Assembly: GCF_020165195.1 (NCBI RefSeq)
Contig: NZ_JAIUHR010000029.1
Span: forward strand, 25,740-89,739
Reading direction: 5' to 3'
DNA length: 64,000 bases
Source of the DNA: Mesorhizobium sp. CA14
GTDB lineage: Bacteria > Pseudomonadota > Alphaproteobacteria > Rhizobiales > Rhizobiaceae
Every line of letters starts with the position of its first letter. Position 1 is the stretch's first letter. Shown here one piece after another: positions 45,446-54,432 of the stretch. A program made the translations under genes and the position numbers. Below the pieces are notes generated by a model. The model was given only the letters and a program-made list of their open reading frames with translations. It did not search any database and had not been told where the DNA came from.

Positions 45446-46921
45446 ATGGCAGAGATCCGCAACGAGATACGCTTCATCCTGAACGGTGCCGACGTGGCGC
45501 TGACCGATGTCGCGCCCGATGCGACCCTGCTCGACTGGCTGCGGCTCAACCGCTCGCTGCGCGGCACCAAGGAAGGTTGCGCCGAGGGTGATTGCGGCGC
45601 CTGCACGGTGCTGGTCGGCAAGCTCTCCGCCGAAGGTCTCGTCTATGAGAGCGTGAATGCCTGCATCCGCTTCATGGGCTCGCTCGACGGCACCCACGTC
45701 GTCACCGTGGAGCATCTGCGCGGCGAGCCTGGCAAGTTGCACCCCGTGCAGCAGGCGATGGTCGATTTCCATGGCTCGCAATGCGGCTTCTGCACGCCGG
45801 GCTTCATCATGTCGCTCTATGGGCTCTGGATGAAAACGCCCGACCCGTCGAACGCGGCGATCGAAAAGGCGCTGCAGGGCAATCTCTGCCGCTGCACCGG
45901 CTATGAGGCGATCATGCGCGCCGCGCATGCCATTTCGAGCTATGGCACGGCGGCCAAGGATCCGCTGGCCGTGGAGCGCGAGGACATTACCGCGCGGCTG
46001 AAGGCACTGCGCGATGGCGCCAGGCTCGAGATCGGGTCGGGCAAGGCGCGGCTGATCGTGCCGGCCAGCGTCGACGATTTCGCCGCCTTGCTCGAGAAAG
46101 CGCCGGGCGCCACCATCGTCGCCGGCTCAACCGATGTCGGCCTATGGGTCACCAAGCATATGCGCGACATCTCGCCGGCGATCTTCATCGGCGGCCTCGA
46201 CGGCTTGCGTGCGACCTCGGAGAAAGACGGCGTCGTCACCATCGGCGCCGGCGTCACCTACACCGAAGCCTTCGAGACGCTGTCGAAGCGCATCCCGGCA
46301 TTGGGACCGCTGGTCGACCGCATCGGCGGCGAACAGGTTCGCAACATGGGCACCATCGGCGGCAACATCGCCAACGGCTCGCCGATTGGCGACACGCCGC
46401 CGCCGCTGATCGCGCTCGGGGCGCAGCTCACGCTGCGCAAGGGCAAGGCGCGCCGCACGATACCGCTTGAAACCTTCTTCATCGCCTATGGCAAGCAGGA
46501 TCGTCAGCCCGGCGAATTCGTCGAAGCACTGCATATTCCGGTGCCGACGCGGAGCGAAAAGTTTGCCGTCTATAAAGTCACCAAGCGGCGCGACGAGGAT
46601 ATCACGGCGACGCTAGGGGCATTCTACCTGATCTTGACCAGGGACGGCACGGTGGCAGACATCCGCATCGCCTATGGCGGCATGGCGGCGACGCCGAAGC
46701 GCGCCACTGCGGTCGAGAAGGCGCTTATCGGCAAGGTCTGGAACGAAGCAACGGTGGAGGCCGCGATGGCCGAATACGCTAGCGACTTCACGCCGCTGAC
46801 CGACATGCGCGCGACCGCCGAATACAGGGCGCTGGCGGCAAAGAACCTTCTGCTACGCTTCTATATCGAGACGACCGGAACGAAGGCGCCCTTCCAGGTC
46901 TCGCGCAACGAGGCAGCCTGA
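45446..46921 (+). CDS. xdhA: Xanthine dehydrogenase, iron-sulfur/FAD subunit
   Basis: A 491-residue subunit: N-terminal plant-type 2Fe-2S (GCAEGDCGACTVLVG), the second cluster (CGFCTPGFIMSLYG ... GNLCRCTGYEAI), and from about 200 the FAD-binding domain (GATIVAGSTDVGLW; TIGGNIANGSPIGD). Carries electrons from XdhB to NAD. The stop overlaps the xdhB ATG (TGATG). Confidence 0.96.
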   Translation: MAEIRNEIRFILNGADVALTDVAPDATLLDWLRLNRSLRGTKEGCAEGDCGACTVLVGKLSAEGLVYESVNACIRFMGSLDGTHVVTVEHLRGEPGKLHPVQQAMVDFHGSQCGFCTPGFIMSLYGLWMKTPDPSNAAIEKALQGNLCRCTGYEAIMRAAHAISSYGTAAKDPLAVEREDITARLKALRDGARLEIGSGKARLIVPASVDDFAALLEKAPGATIVAGSTDVGLWVTKHMRDISPAIFIGGLDGLRATSEKDGVVTIGAGVTYTEAFETLSKRIPALGPLVDRIGGEQVRNMGTIGGNIANGSPIGDTPPPLIALGAQLTLRKGKARRTIPLETFFIAYGKQDRQPGEFVEALHIPVPTRSEKFAVYKVTKRRDEDITATLGAFYLILTRDGTVADIRIAYGGMAATPKRATAVEKALIGKVWNEATVEAAMAEYASDFTPLTDMRATAEYRALAAKNLLLRFYIETTGTKAPFQVSRNEAA

Positions 46922-49284
46922 TGAACAAGCACGCCACTCCCAACCTCAAGGCGGAAAAAATCGCCGGCGGTGTCGCCACCGACCAGCGGCACGATTCCGC
47001 GCACAAGCATGTCAGCGGCGCCGCCGTCTATATCGACGACATGCCGGAGCCTGCCGGCACGCTGCATATCGGCCTCGGCCTGTCGAAGGTCGCACACGGC
47101 ACGCTGAAGAGCGTCGACCTGTCTGCCGTGCGCTCGGCGCCGGGCGTGGTGGATGTGCTGACCTATGCCGACGTGCCCGGCGAGAACGATGTTTCGCCGA
47201 GCAACATGCATGACGATCCGGTGCTTGCCGAAGGCAAGGTCGAGTTTTATGGCCAGCCGATCTTCGCCGTGGTTGCCGAGACGCGTGAGGAAGCGCGCCG
47301 CGCGGCGCGTCTCGCAAAAATCGAGTATGACGAGCTTCCGGCCGTCATCGACATCTGGAACCTCGACCCGGTCAACGACAAGCAGGTCACCACGCCGCTG
47401 ATCCTGAAGCGCGGCGATGCGGCCGCGGAGATCGCCGCCGCCCCGCGCCGCATCAAGAACCGCATGTGGCTCGGCGGCCAGGACCATTTCTATCTCGAAG
47501 GCCAGGTCTCGCTGGCGATCCCCGGCGAGGACGACGAGGTCATCGTCTATTGCTCGACGCAGGGCCCGAGCGAGACGCAGCATCTGGTCGCCCATGCACT
47601 CGGCGTGCCGAGCCATGCGGTCACGGTCGAAGTGCGCCGCATGGGCGGCGGCTTCGGCGGCAAGGAGACGCAGGCCAACCAGTGCGCGGCCATCGCGGCG
47701 ATCGCCGCCAAGAAGCTGAAGCGCGCGGTGAAGATCCGGCTCGACCGCGACGAGGACATGACCGCCACCGGCAAGCGGCACGACTTCGCCATCGACTACG
47801 AGGTCGGCTTCGATGACGAGGGTAATATCCTGGGCGTCGACTTCACCTATGCGTTGCGCTGCGGGTTCTCCGCCGACCTCTCCGGTCCGGTCGGCGACCG
47901 CGCGCTGTTCCACTGCGACAATGCCTATTTCTATCCTGCGGTGCATGCGAAATCGGCGCCGCTCTACACCAACACCGTCTCCAACACCGCCTTCCGCGGC
48001 TTCGGTGGTCCGCAGGGCATGGTCGGCGCGGAGCGGGTGATTGACGAGGTGGCCTTCGCCGTCGGCAAGGATCCGCTCGAAATCCGCAAGCTCAATTTCT
48101 ACGACCCGATGGAGGCCATCGGCGAGCGCAGCATCACGCCGTACCACCAGAAGGTCGAGGACTGCATCATCCAGCGCATCGTGGCCGAGTTGGAGGAAAG
48201 CGCGAGCTATGCGCGCCGCCGCCGTGAGATCAGCGCCTTCAACAACAACAGCCGCTTCATCAAGCGCGGCCTGGCGCTGACGCCGGTCAAGTTCGGCATT
48301 TCCTTCACCAAGACGGAGGCCAATCAGGCCGGCGCGCTGGTGCATGTCTACGCCGACGGCTCGGTTCATATGAACCATGGCGGCACCGAGATGGGCCAGG
48401 GCCTGCATCTCAAGGTGGCGCAGGTCGTGGCGGAAGAGTTCCAGATCGATCTCTACCGCGTAAAGATCACCGCGACCACCACCGCCAAGGTGCCGAACAC
48501 CTCGCCGACGGCCGCGTCTTCCGGCGCCGACCTCAACGGCATGGCCGCGCAGGACGCCGCCCGCCAGATCCGCAAGCGGCTGACCGATTTTGCCGCCGAC
48601 AAATATCAGGTTCCGCACGACCAGGTCGTGTTCCTGCCCAATCGGGTGCGCATCGGCAATCAGGAAGTGGCCTTCAACGATCTGGTCAAGCAGGCCTATA
48701 TGAACCGCATCCAGTTGTCGGCGGCCGGCTTCTACAAGACGCCCAAGATCCATTGGGACCGCAGCAAGGGCCGCGGCCATGCCTTCTACTATTACGCCTA
48801 CGGCGCGGCCTGCTCGGAGGTCTCGGTCGACACGCTGACCGGCGAATATGTCGTCGAGCGCACCGATATCCTGCACGACGCCGGCCGTTCGCTGAATCGG
48901 GCGATCGACCTTGGACAGGTCGAGGGCGGCTTCATACAGGGCATGGGCTGGCTGACGACGGAGGAGCTTTGGTGGGACAATAGCGGCCGGCTGCGCACAC
49001 ACGCGCCGTCGACCTATAAGATCCCGCTCGCGTCCGACCGTCCGAAAATCTTCAACGTCAAGCTGACCGACTGGTCCTCGGCCTATGAGCCGACCATCCA
49101 CCGCTCCAAGGCTGTCGGCGAGCCGCCCCTGCCGCATGGCATGTCAGTGCTGCATGCGCTTTCGGATGCTGTCGCGAGCGTCGCGGATCACAAGATCTGT
49201 CCACGTCTCGATGCTCCGGCGACGCCGGAACGGGTGCTGATGGCGATCGAGCGATTGAAGCGGGAAGCCGCGAAGCCGGCTTGA
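46921..49284 (+). CDS. xdhB: Xanthine dehydrogenase, molybdopterin subunit
   Basis: A 787-residue molybdenum hydroxylase subunit oxidising hypoxanthine/xanthine to urate. It begins with the a/b hammerhead domain (HDSAHKHVSGAAVYIDDMPEPAGTLH); the pterin loops GGGFGGKETQ and FRGFGGPQGM are present; the catalytic Glu lies in GEPPLPHGMSVLHAL near residue 730. Translationally coupled to xdhA and followed by xdhC. Confidence 0.96.
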   Translation: MNKHATPNLKAEKIAGGVATDQRHDSAHKHVSGAAVYIDDMPEPAGTLHIGLGLSKVAHGTLKSVDLSAVRSAPGVVDVLTYADVPGENDVSPSNMHDDPVLAEGKVEFYGQPIFAVVAETREEARRAARLAKIEYDELPAVIDIWNLDPVNDKQVTTPLILKRGDAAAEIAAAPRRIKNRMWLGGQDHFYLEGQVSLAIPGEDDEVIVYCSTQGPSETQHLVAHALGVPSHAVTVEVRRMGGGFGGKETQANQCAAIAAIAAKKLKRAVKIRLDRDEDMTATGKRHDFAIDYEVGFDDEGNILGVDFTYALRCGFSADLSGPVGDRALFHCDNAYFYPAVHAKSAPLYTNTVSNTAFRGFGGPQGMVGAERVIDEVAFAVGKDPLEIRKLNFYDPMEAIGERSITPYHQKVEDCIIQRIVAELEESASYARRRREISAFNNNSRFIKRGLALTPVKFGISFTKTEANQAGALVHVYADGSVHMNHGGTEMGQGLHLKVAQVVAEEFQIDLYRVKITATTTAKVPNTSPTAASSGADLNGMAAQDAARQIRKRLTDFAADKYQVPHDQVVFLPNRVRIGNQEVAFNDLVKQAYMNRIQLSAAGFYKTPKIHWDRSKGRGHAFYYYAYGAACSEVSVDTLTGEYVVERTDILHDAGRSLNRAIDLGQVEGGFIQGMGWLTTEELWWDNSGRLRTHAPSTYKIPLASDRPKIFNVKLTDWSSAYEPTIHRSKAVGEPPLPHGMSVLHALSDAVASVADHKICPRLDAPATPERVLMAIERLKREAAKPA

Positions 49285-49328
49285 AACGTGCAATTCGGGC
49301 CGAAAAACACTATATTTCCCAAGTGGAA

Positions 49329-50339
49329 ATGCAGATGATGAACTCGAAAGCACAACAGCTGAAGGAATTCCTCGGCCGGGTCGGCCAGGCTGTATTGGTT
49401 GAAGTGGCGGCGACGAAGGGTTCGACGCCGCGCGAAGCCGGTGCGTTCATGCTTGTCTCGGCATCGTCGATTTTCGGCACCATCGGCGGCGGCCAGCTCG
49501 AATATATGGCGATCGACAAGGCGCGGCAGATGCTCTCCTCCCGTGAGGGGGAGATGGCCGCGAAGCGGCCAGAGGGGGACGCCACAGAAGGCACCGCCAA
49601 AGCGCGGAGCACTGCGCGGGCGACCCCACCCGGCGGCTCCGCCGCCACCCTCCCCTCGAGGGGGAGGGGGGTCCGCATCGAGGTTGATGAAGTCTGCGCC
49701 ACGCTTGATGTCCCCCTCGGGCCAGAAATCGGCCAATGCTGCGGCGGCCGCGTCGAGGTGCTGATCCGCCTCGTCGATGCTTCGCTGGAGCAGCAACTGA
49801 TCGCCAAGGCTGAATCGGAAGAGGCGCATCTGCCGCATGTCTATCTCTTCGGCGGCGGCCATGTCGGCCAGGCGCTGGCCGCGTCGCTGGCGCTGCTGCC
49901 GATCCATGTGGTCGTCGTCGAGACCCGATCCGAGGCGTTGGAAGGCATGCCGGAAACGGTGGAGACGCGGCTGACGCCAATGCCCGAAGCCGTGGTGCGC
50001 GATGCGCCGGCGGGCGCGGCCTTCGCTGTCCTGACCCACGATCATGCGCTAGATTTCCTGATCGTCGCCGAGGCGCTGAAGCGCGACGACAGCGCCTATG
50101 TCGGCATGATCGGCTCGAAGACCAAGAAGGCAACCTTCAGGAGCTGGTTCCTGAAATCCGCAGAGGGCAGCGAAGCGCAGTTCGGCCGGCTTATCTCGCC
50201 GATCGGCGGCAATGCGGTGAAGGACAAGCGCCCATCGGTGATCGCAGCACTTGCGGCCGCCGAGATCATGACGGCGCTGGTGTCGCACGCCGCGGAAGTG
50301 CCAAGCTCAGCCAGCGTTGACAAGGCGATGGCCGGCTGA
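49329..50339 (+). CDS. xdhC: Xanthine dehydrogenase accessory protein XdhC, with a repeat-derived insert
   Basis: Binds molybdenum cofactor, oversees its sulfuration and hands it to XdhB. The N-terminal domain has EVAATKGSTPREAGAFM and FGTIGGGQLEYMAIDKA; the C-terminal Rossmann domain begins VYLFGGGHVGQALA and includes YVGMIGSKTKKATF. Between them, about 46 residues rich in Arg, Ala, Gly and Pro (roughly 70-115) are encoded by a palindromic repeat and interrupt the block just before the CCGG motif (GPEIGQCCGGR). Without the insert the length, about 290, matches the family. Start 49329 is one of three close Met codons. Confidence 0.9.
   Translation: MQMMNSKAQQLKEFLGRVGQAVLVEVAATKGSTPREAGAFMLVSASSIFGTIGGGQLEYMAIDKARQMLSSREGEMAAKRPEGDATEGTAKARSTARATPPGGSAATLPSRGRGVRIEVDEVCATLDVPLGPEIGQCCGGRVEVLIRLVDASLEQQLIAKAESEEAHLPHVYLFGGGHVGQALAASLALLPIHVVVVETRSEALEGMPETVETRLTPMPEAVVRDAPAGAAFAVLTHDHALDFLIVAEALKRDDSAYVGMIGSKTKKATFRSWFLKSAEGSEAQFGRLISPIGGNAVKDKRPSVIAALAAAEIMTALVSHAAEVPSSASVDKAMAG
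49535..49672. repeat. Palindromic element inserted in frame within xdhC
   Basis: Inverted GC-rich arms: CTCCTCCCGTGAGGGGGAGA with GGCCGCGAAGCGGCC on the left, and the complement-like GGCGGCTCCGCCGCC with CCTCCCCTCGAGGGGGAGG on the right. The left arm shares GCCGCGAAGCGGC and the flanking C/G runs with the intergenic element at 32824. The reading frame stays open across it. Exact ends are uncertain by a few bases. Confidence 0.82.
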
Positions 50340-50367
50340 TCCAGCCGGCCGGGCAAGGAAAGTCTGG

Positions 50368-50856
50368 CTATTCCTTTTCCTGCGTGTGTGCCTCGAGGAA
50401 CCACAGCAATTTGTCGAGCGAGCGCGAATAGGCGGTGAAGATGTCCGCTGTGTCGCGATCGCCGGCGTCGTCCGCTTCGTCGATCGCTTCGCGCGCCAGC
50501 TTGGCGGCCGTGGCATAGCGGTCGATCAACGCTGCCAGATGATCCTTGGTCTTGTGGATGTCGGTCGGATAAGGCTTCAACCTCGTCGCCTTCGACACCT
50601 CCTGCGAGGTGCCGTGCGCGGTGCCGCCGAGCTGCACGGCGCGCTCGGCGATGATGTCGACATGGCCGTCGATCTCCTCGCGGAATTCGTCGAGCATCTC
50701 GTGGATGGCGATGAATTGCGGGCCTTTGACGTTCCAATGCGCCTGCTTGGTGATCAGCGCCAGGTCGATGGCGTCGGCAAGCCTGGCGTTGAGCAGATCG
50801 ATCGATTCCTTCTTGGCATCGGATTTGAGGTCGTTCTTGGTGACGATGGCGTCCAT
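50368..50856 (-). CDS. dps: Dps-type ferritin (DNA protection during starvation)
   Basis: A 162-residue miniferritin forming dodecamers that store iron and quench peroxide. The inter-subunit ferroxidase ligands are seen in ITKQAHWNVKGPQFIAIHEMLDEFREEIDGHVDIIAERA, and the C-terminal helix is SRSLDKLLWFLEAHTQE. The Lys-containing N-terminus (VTKNDLKSDAKKES) may help DNA binding. A GGAG site precedes the ATG at 50856. Convergent with xdhC (28 bp gap) and monocistronic. Confidence 0.94.
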   Translation of the reverse strand: MDAIVTKNDLKSDAKKESIDLLNARLADAIDLALITKQAHWNVKGPQFIAIHEMLDEFREEIDGHVDIIAERAVQLGGTAHGTSQEVSKATRLKPYPTDIHKTKDHLAALIDRYATAAKLAREAIDEADDAGDRDTADIFTAYSRSLDKLLWFLEAHTQEKE

Positions 50857-51081
50857 GGTCGGCTCCTGTCCCGCTGCGTCGCTTGATGAAAGCTGAAGGC
50901 GGCCCGAACGACCGCCAACCGTCAGAACGGCGGTGGGTCGAATTTCGTTCCTCATCGGATTGAATAGCATCATTCCGATTGCAGGTGTGACTGGCGCTCA
51001 CCGCTGCTCGCCGCTTTCTTCATTTCCCAAAGCGGCTTGAAACGTGTTTGTTGCGCCTCGCGCGACAACGAGGCCACGAAC

Positions 51082-51912
51082 ATGGACGTATTGAGGATCG
51101 CAGCCTTTTCGGACGGGAACACCGGCGGCAATCCCGCCGGCGTGGTGATCGGCGAGACGCTGCCCGACGCCGCCGACATGCAGCGTGTCGCGGCCGAAGT
51201 CGGTTTTTCCGAAACCGCCTTCGCGGCGCCCGAGGGCGACGGCTGGCGCATGCGCTACTTTTCGCCGGAGTCGGAAGTGCCGTTCTGCGGCCATGCGACC
51301 ATCGCGCTCGGCGCGGCGCTGGTCAGGAAATTCGGCGACGGCATTTTCAAGCTGACCCTCAATCAGGCGGACATCACCGTCGAAGGCTTTCGCGATGGCG
51401 CCAACTTTGCCGCCGCGTTGCAGTCGCCACCGACGCGCAGCAGGCCTGCGTCGGCCGAACTGGCCGGGGAGGCTCTCGCCTTGTTTGGCTATCAGCCGGG
51501 CTATCTCGATCCCGCGCTTCCACCGGCGCTCATCCATGGCGGCGCCGATCATCTCGTGCTGGCGCTGAAGTCGCGCGAGGCGCTGGCCGCCATGGCCTAT
51601 GACTTGAAGCAAGGCCAGTCCTTCATGCGGCGCGAAGGCCTGGTCACGATCCTGCTCGCCTGTGCCGAGACACCGCGCCTCTTTCACACGCGTAATCCCT
51701 TCGCGTCCGGCGGCGTCTACGAGGACCCGGCGACGGGTGCCGCGACCGCTGCCTTTGCCGGCTATCTACGCGATCTCGGCTGGCCGCATGGCGGCGCCAT
51801 CGATATCGTCCAGGGCGAGGATATGGGCATGCGCTCACGCCTTCATGCCGATATTCCACCGGCTCCCGGCAGCTCGATCAGGGTTTCCGGCACGGCGCGG
51901 CTGATGGACTAA
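51082..51912 (+). CDS. PhzF-family isomerase/epimerase-like protein
   Basis: A 276-residue PhzF-fold protein. The N-terminal AFSDGNTGGNPAGVVIGE and the catalytic-Glu segment VGFSETAFA match the family; the second half repeats the fold with GGVYEDPATGAATAAFAGYL. Members isomerise or epimerise small acids; phenazine synthesis is not implied. The start at 51082 has a GAGG-like site. Convergent with the first flavin monooxygenase, 4 bp apart. Confidence 0.9.
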   Translation: MDVLRIAAFSDGNTGGNPAGVVIGETLPDAADMQRVAAEVGFSETAFAAPEGDGWRMRYFSPESEVPFCGHATIALGAALVRKFGDGIFKLTLNQADITVEGFRDGANFAAALQSPPTRSRPASAELAGEALALFGYQPGYLDPALPPALIHGGADHLVLALKSREALAAMAYDLKQGQSFMRREGLVTILLACAETPRLFHTRNPFASGGVYEDPATGAATAAFAGYLRDLGWPHGGAIDIVQGEDMGMRSRLHADIPPAPGSSIRVSGTARLMD

Positions 51913-51916
51913 AGCC

Positions 51917-53167
51917 CTAAATCGGCCGCTTGAGGCCGAGATGCTCGCGCAACGTACGGCCTTCATACTCCTTGCGGAACAGGCCGCGCCGCTGCAGCTC
52001 CGGAACCACCAGCATCGCGAAGGCGTCGAGCTCGCCCGGGAACCAGGACGGCATCACATTGAAGCCGTCTGCCGCGCCGCCTTCGAAACGGGCCTGCAAC
52101 TCGTCGGCGACCTGTTCGGGAGTGCCGACGACGCGCCAATGGCCGCGCGCGCCGGCAAAGTAACGCGCGAGCTCGCGGATCGAGAGCCCGTCCCGGCGCG
52201 CCTGCTCGATGACCAGCGCCTGCCGGCTCTTCATGCCTTCGCTCTCCGGCAGTTCAGGCAGCGGCCCGTCGATCGGATAGCGCCAGAGGTCGGAGATGCT
52301 GAGATAGCTGGAGAGCAGCGCCACGCCGACATCGTCGGGGATCAATTCCTGCAGCGCATCATATTTCGCCTGCGCCTCGGCTTTCGTTGCCGCGACGATC
52401 GGCGCGACGCCGGGCATGATCTTCACATCGTCCGGCTGGCGTCCGTAAGCGGCGAGCCGCCCTTTGAGATCGTCATAGAAGGCCTTGGCTTCGTCGAAAG
52501 TCTGCGCCGCCGAGAACACGACATCGGCCGTGCGGGCGGCAAGGTCCTTGCCGTCGTCGGAGGCGCCGGCCTGCACCATCACCGGCACTCCCTGCGGCGA
52601 GGGCGGTATGTCGAGCGGATCGCGCACCGAGAAGCTCTCGCCGTCATGGCCCGCAACGCGCCGATTCCACAAGCCGGTGACCACCGTGGCGAACTCGCGT
52701 GCCCGCGCATAGCGATCCGCATGCGGCTTCAAACCCGTCGCGCCGAAATTCGCGGCTTCGATCGGGCTCGCCGAAGTCACCAGGTTCCAGCCGGCCCGGC
52801 CGCCGCTCAGATTGTCGAGCGAAGCAAACGTCCGCGCCAGGCCATGGGGCTCGTTGTAGCTGGTCGATGCGGTAGACACGAGACCGATGCGCTCCGTCTG
52901 GATGGCAAGGGCGGAAAGCAGGCTGATCGGCTCGAAGCCGATCGAGCGCGACGTCTGGCTGGCGATCTGGACATCGGCTTCGCGCAGGCCGGCGGCGTCC
53001 TCGCAGAACACCATGTCGAACTTCGCCGCTTCGGCCGTGCGGGCAAGTTGTACGTAGTGGTCGATGTCGGTGCCAGCCGTGACATGCGCGTCCGGATGAC
53101 GCCAGGCGGCGATGTGATGGCCCGTCGCCCACAAAAACAGGCCGAGCTTCATCTGGCGCGCGCTCAT
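51917..53167 (-). CDS. LLM flavin-dependent monooxygenase, NtaA/DszA-like
   Basis: A 416-residue FMNH2-dependent monooxygenase of the nitrilotriacetate/dibenzothiophene-sulfone group. Family blocks: MKLGLFLWATGHHIAAWRHP at the start, GLARTFASLDNLSGGRAGWNLVTS and VPVMVQAGASDDGKDLAARTADVVF, with FNVMPSWFPGELDAFAMLVVPELQRRGLF at the C-terminus. It overlaps the upstream monooxygenase by ATGA. It needs a flavin reductase, not encoded nearby. Substrate unknown; sulfur or nitrogen compounds are typical. Confidence 0.9.
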   Translation of the reverse strand: MSARQMKLGLFLWATGHHIAAWRHPDAHVTAGTDIDHYVQLARTAEAAKFDMVFCEDAAGLREADVQIASQTSRSIGFEPISLLSALAIQTERIGLVSTASTSYNEPHGLARTFASLDNLSGGRAGWNLVTSASPIEAANFGATGLKPHADRYARAREFATVVTGLWNRRVAGHDGESFSVRDPLDIPPSPQGVPVMVQAGASDDGKDLAARTADVVFSAAQTFDEAKAFYDDLKGRLAAYGRQPDDVKIMPGVAPIVAATKAEAQAKYDALQELIPDDVGVALLSSYLSISDLWRYPIDGPLPELPESEGMKSRQALVIEQARRDGLSIRELARYFAGARGHWRVVGTPEQVADELQARFEGGAADGFNVMPSWFPGELDAFAMLVVPELQRRGLFRKEYEGRTLREHLGLKRPI

Positions 53168-54129
53168 TTTGCGCCTCCTTCGCCGAGCCCGAGACGGGCA
53201 CGCAGCGTCGCGCCTTCCCGGCTCTGGCTGGCCAGCTCGTGGCGGCGGATCTCCGGCAGAACGCGGTCAGTAAAACTCTGAAGCCCCTGAACGTCAGCCG
53301 GCAAAGCAAGATGAAGGCCATCGCAGCCGCTCGAGCCCGGCAAGGCTCGACGCCTGTCGACATTGGGCTCGGATCCGATGGCGACCGTCAGCAGCACCTT
53401 CGCGGCCGCCGGTTTGCGGCCTGCGGCAAGCGCCCGGCGTCTCAGGTCGGCGCTAACAGCATTGGCAGCCTCGGCCGACTGTTCCTCGATCAGGATGACG
53501 TCGGCGACACGGCTCGCAAAATCACGATCAGCTCCGCCTGAGGCGGACATGACCAGCACTGGCGTGTTCTGCGGCGAGCGGGCGATGTTCAGCGGCCCGC
53601 GCACCGCGAAGAACTCGCCCTTATGGTCGAGAACATGCATCTTGTCGGGATCGTGGAACCGTCCGCCCGCCTTGTCGAACAGCAAGGCGTCGGCATCCCA
53701 GCCGCGCCATAGGCCCTGAACGATGTCGATATATTCTTCCGCGCGACGGCGAAAATCATCGTCCGAGAAACCTTCGGGTCGGCTGAAGTTCGCTGCCTCG
53801 CGCGGGTTCTGCCTCAGCGTAGCGTTCCAGCCGATGCGGCCATGGCTGATGATGTCGAGCGAAGCAAGCCGGCGCGCCAGATTGTAGGGCTGATGCGCGA
53901 GCGTCGAGGCGCTTGCGACGAGGCCGATCCTGTCAGTCACAGTCGCCAGCGCGGCCAGCAACGTCGTCGCTTCGAACGGGCTGTTCGATGGCGCATCCGC
54001 GGAATCGGAGATGATGACCATGTCGACGCCCGCCGCTTCCAGGTTCCGCACGAAGGCGCTGATCTGGCCGAAGTCCAGGATGTCTTGTCCGTTGGCGGCG
54101 GCAATGTTGAGCGAAACGGCAAGATGCAT
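53164..54129 (-). CDS. LLM flavin-dependent oxidoreductase, short form
   Basis: A 321-residue luciferase-like protein paralogous to its downstream neighbour: NLARRLASLDIISHGRIGWNATL and APSNSPFEATTLLAAL correspond to the same blocks. It is about 90 residues shorter; the region after SEPNVDRRRALPGSSG lacks several helices present in the partner, so it could be a natural short form or a shortened gene. It starts MHLAVSLNIAAANG and precedes its partner with a 4-base overlap, suggesting a two-component or two-substrate system. Confidence 0.85.
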   Translation of the reverse strand: MHLAVSLNIAAANGQDILDFGQISAFVRNLEAAGVDMVIISDSADAPSNSPFEATTLLAALATVTDRIGLVASASTLAHQPYNLARRLASLDIISHGRIGWNATLRQNPREAANFSRPEGFSDDDFRRRAEEYIDIVQGLWRGWDADALLFDKAGGRFHDPDKMHVLDHKGEFFAVRGPLNIARSPQNTPVLVMSASGGADRDFASRVADVILIEEQSAEAANAVSADLRRRALAAGRKPAAAKVLLTVAIGSEPNVDRRRALPGSSGCDGLHLALPADVQGLQSFTDRVLPEIRRHELASQSREGATLRARLGLGEGGAK

Positions 54130-54337
54130 CGTGTGGCCCTTCGGCTGCCTTTGAAATCGGGGCAGCCGCTTTGGCTACCAACCTAGGCGCGCTTTCGCGC
54201 AAGGCAACGGGAACAAGTGGGCCACCGGGCTGTGACTTGCCAACCAGCGTCGCGTACCTCGGCGTAGATGTCTTGACGGCCCGAATGTTGCGTTGGCGGT
54301 CATAAATTTTGGCGATTAGCCCGAAGCGCCCTCTCGT

Positions 54338-54392
54338 CGTCATTCTATGGCGGAGCAAGGAGCGCTTCGCCTCGCTCCGCCTGTGGATGACG
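54338..54392. repeat. CGTCATTC...GGATGACG palindrome, short copy
   Basis: Ends CGTCATTC and GGATGACG enclose a smaller palindrome with GGCGGAGCAAGGAGCG and CTCGCTCCGCC. It matches the ends of the longer element at 60036-60216. It lies in the 303-bp gap (54130-54432) between the monooxygenase and LysR genes, both on the minus strand; nothing else recognisable is in that gap. Confidence 0.7.
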
Positions 54393-54432
54393 ACGTCACG
54401 GAACCTTCGGCCAGTCCCCAAGCCGTGCAACG

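Noticed and set aside
46861..49137. A 758-codon open frame on the minus strand across xdhB
   Set aside because: It is antisense to a well-recognised gene, lacks any domain and arises from high-GC codon bias; similar long antisense frames cross most genes here (for example 6674-8227, 20443-22119, 29938-31533).
51082..51912. Phenazine biosynthesis gene
   Set aside because: The PhzF fold is common in bacteria without phenazines and no other phz gene is nearby.
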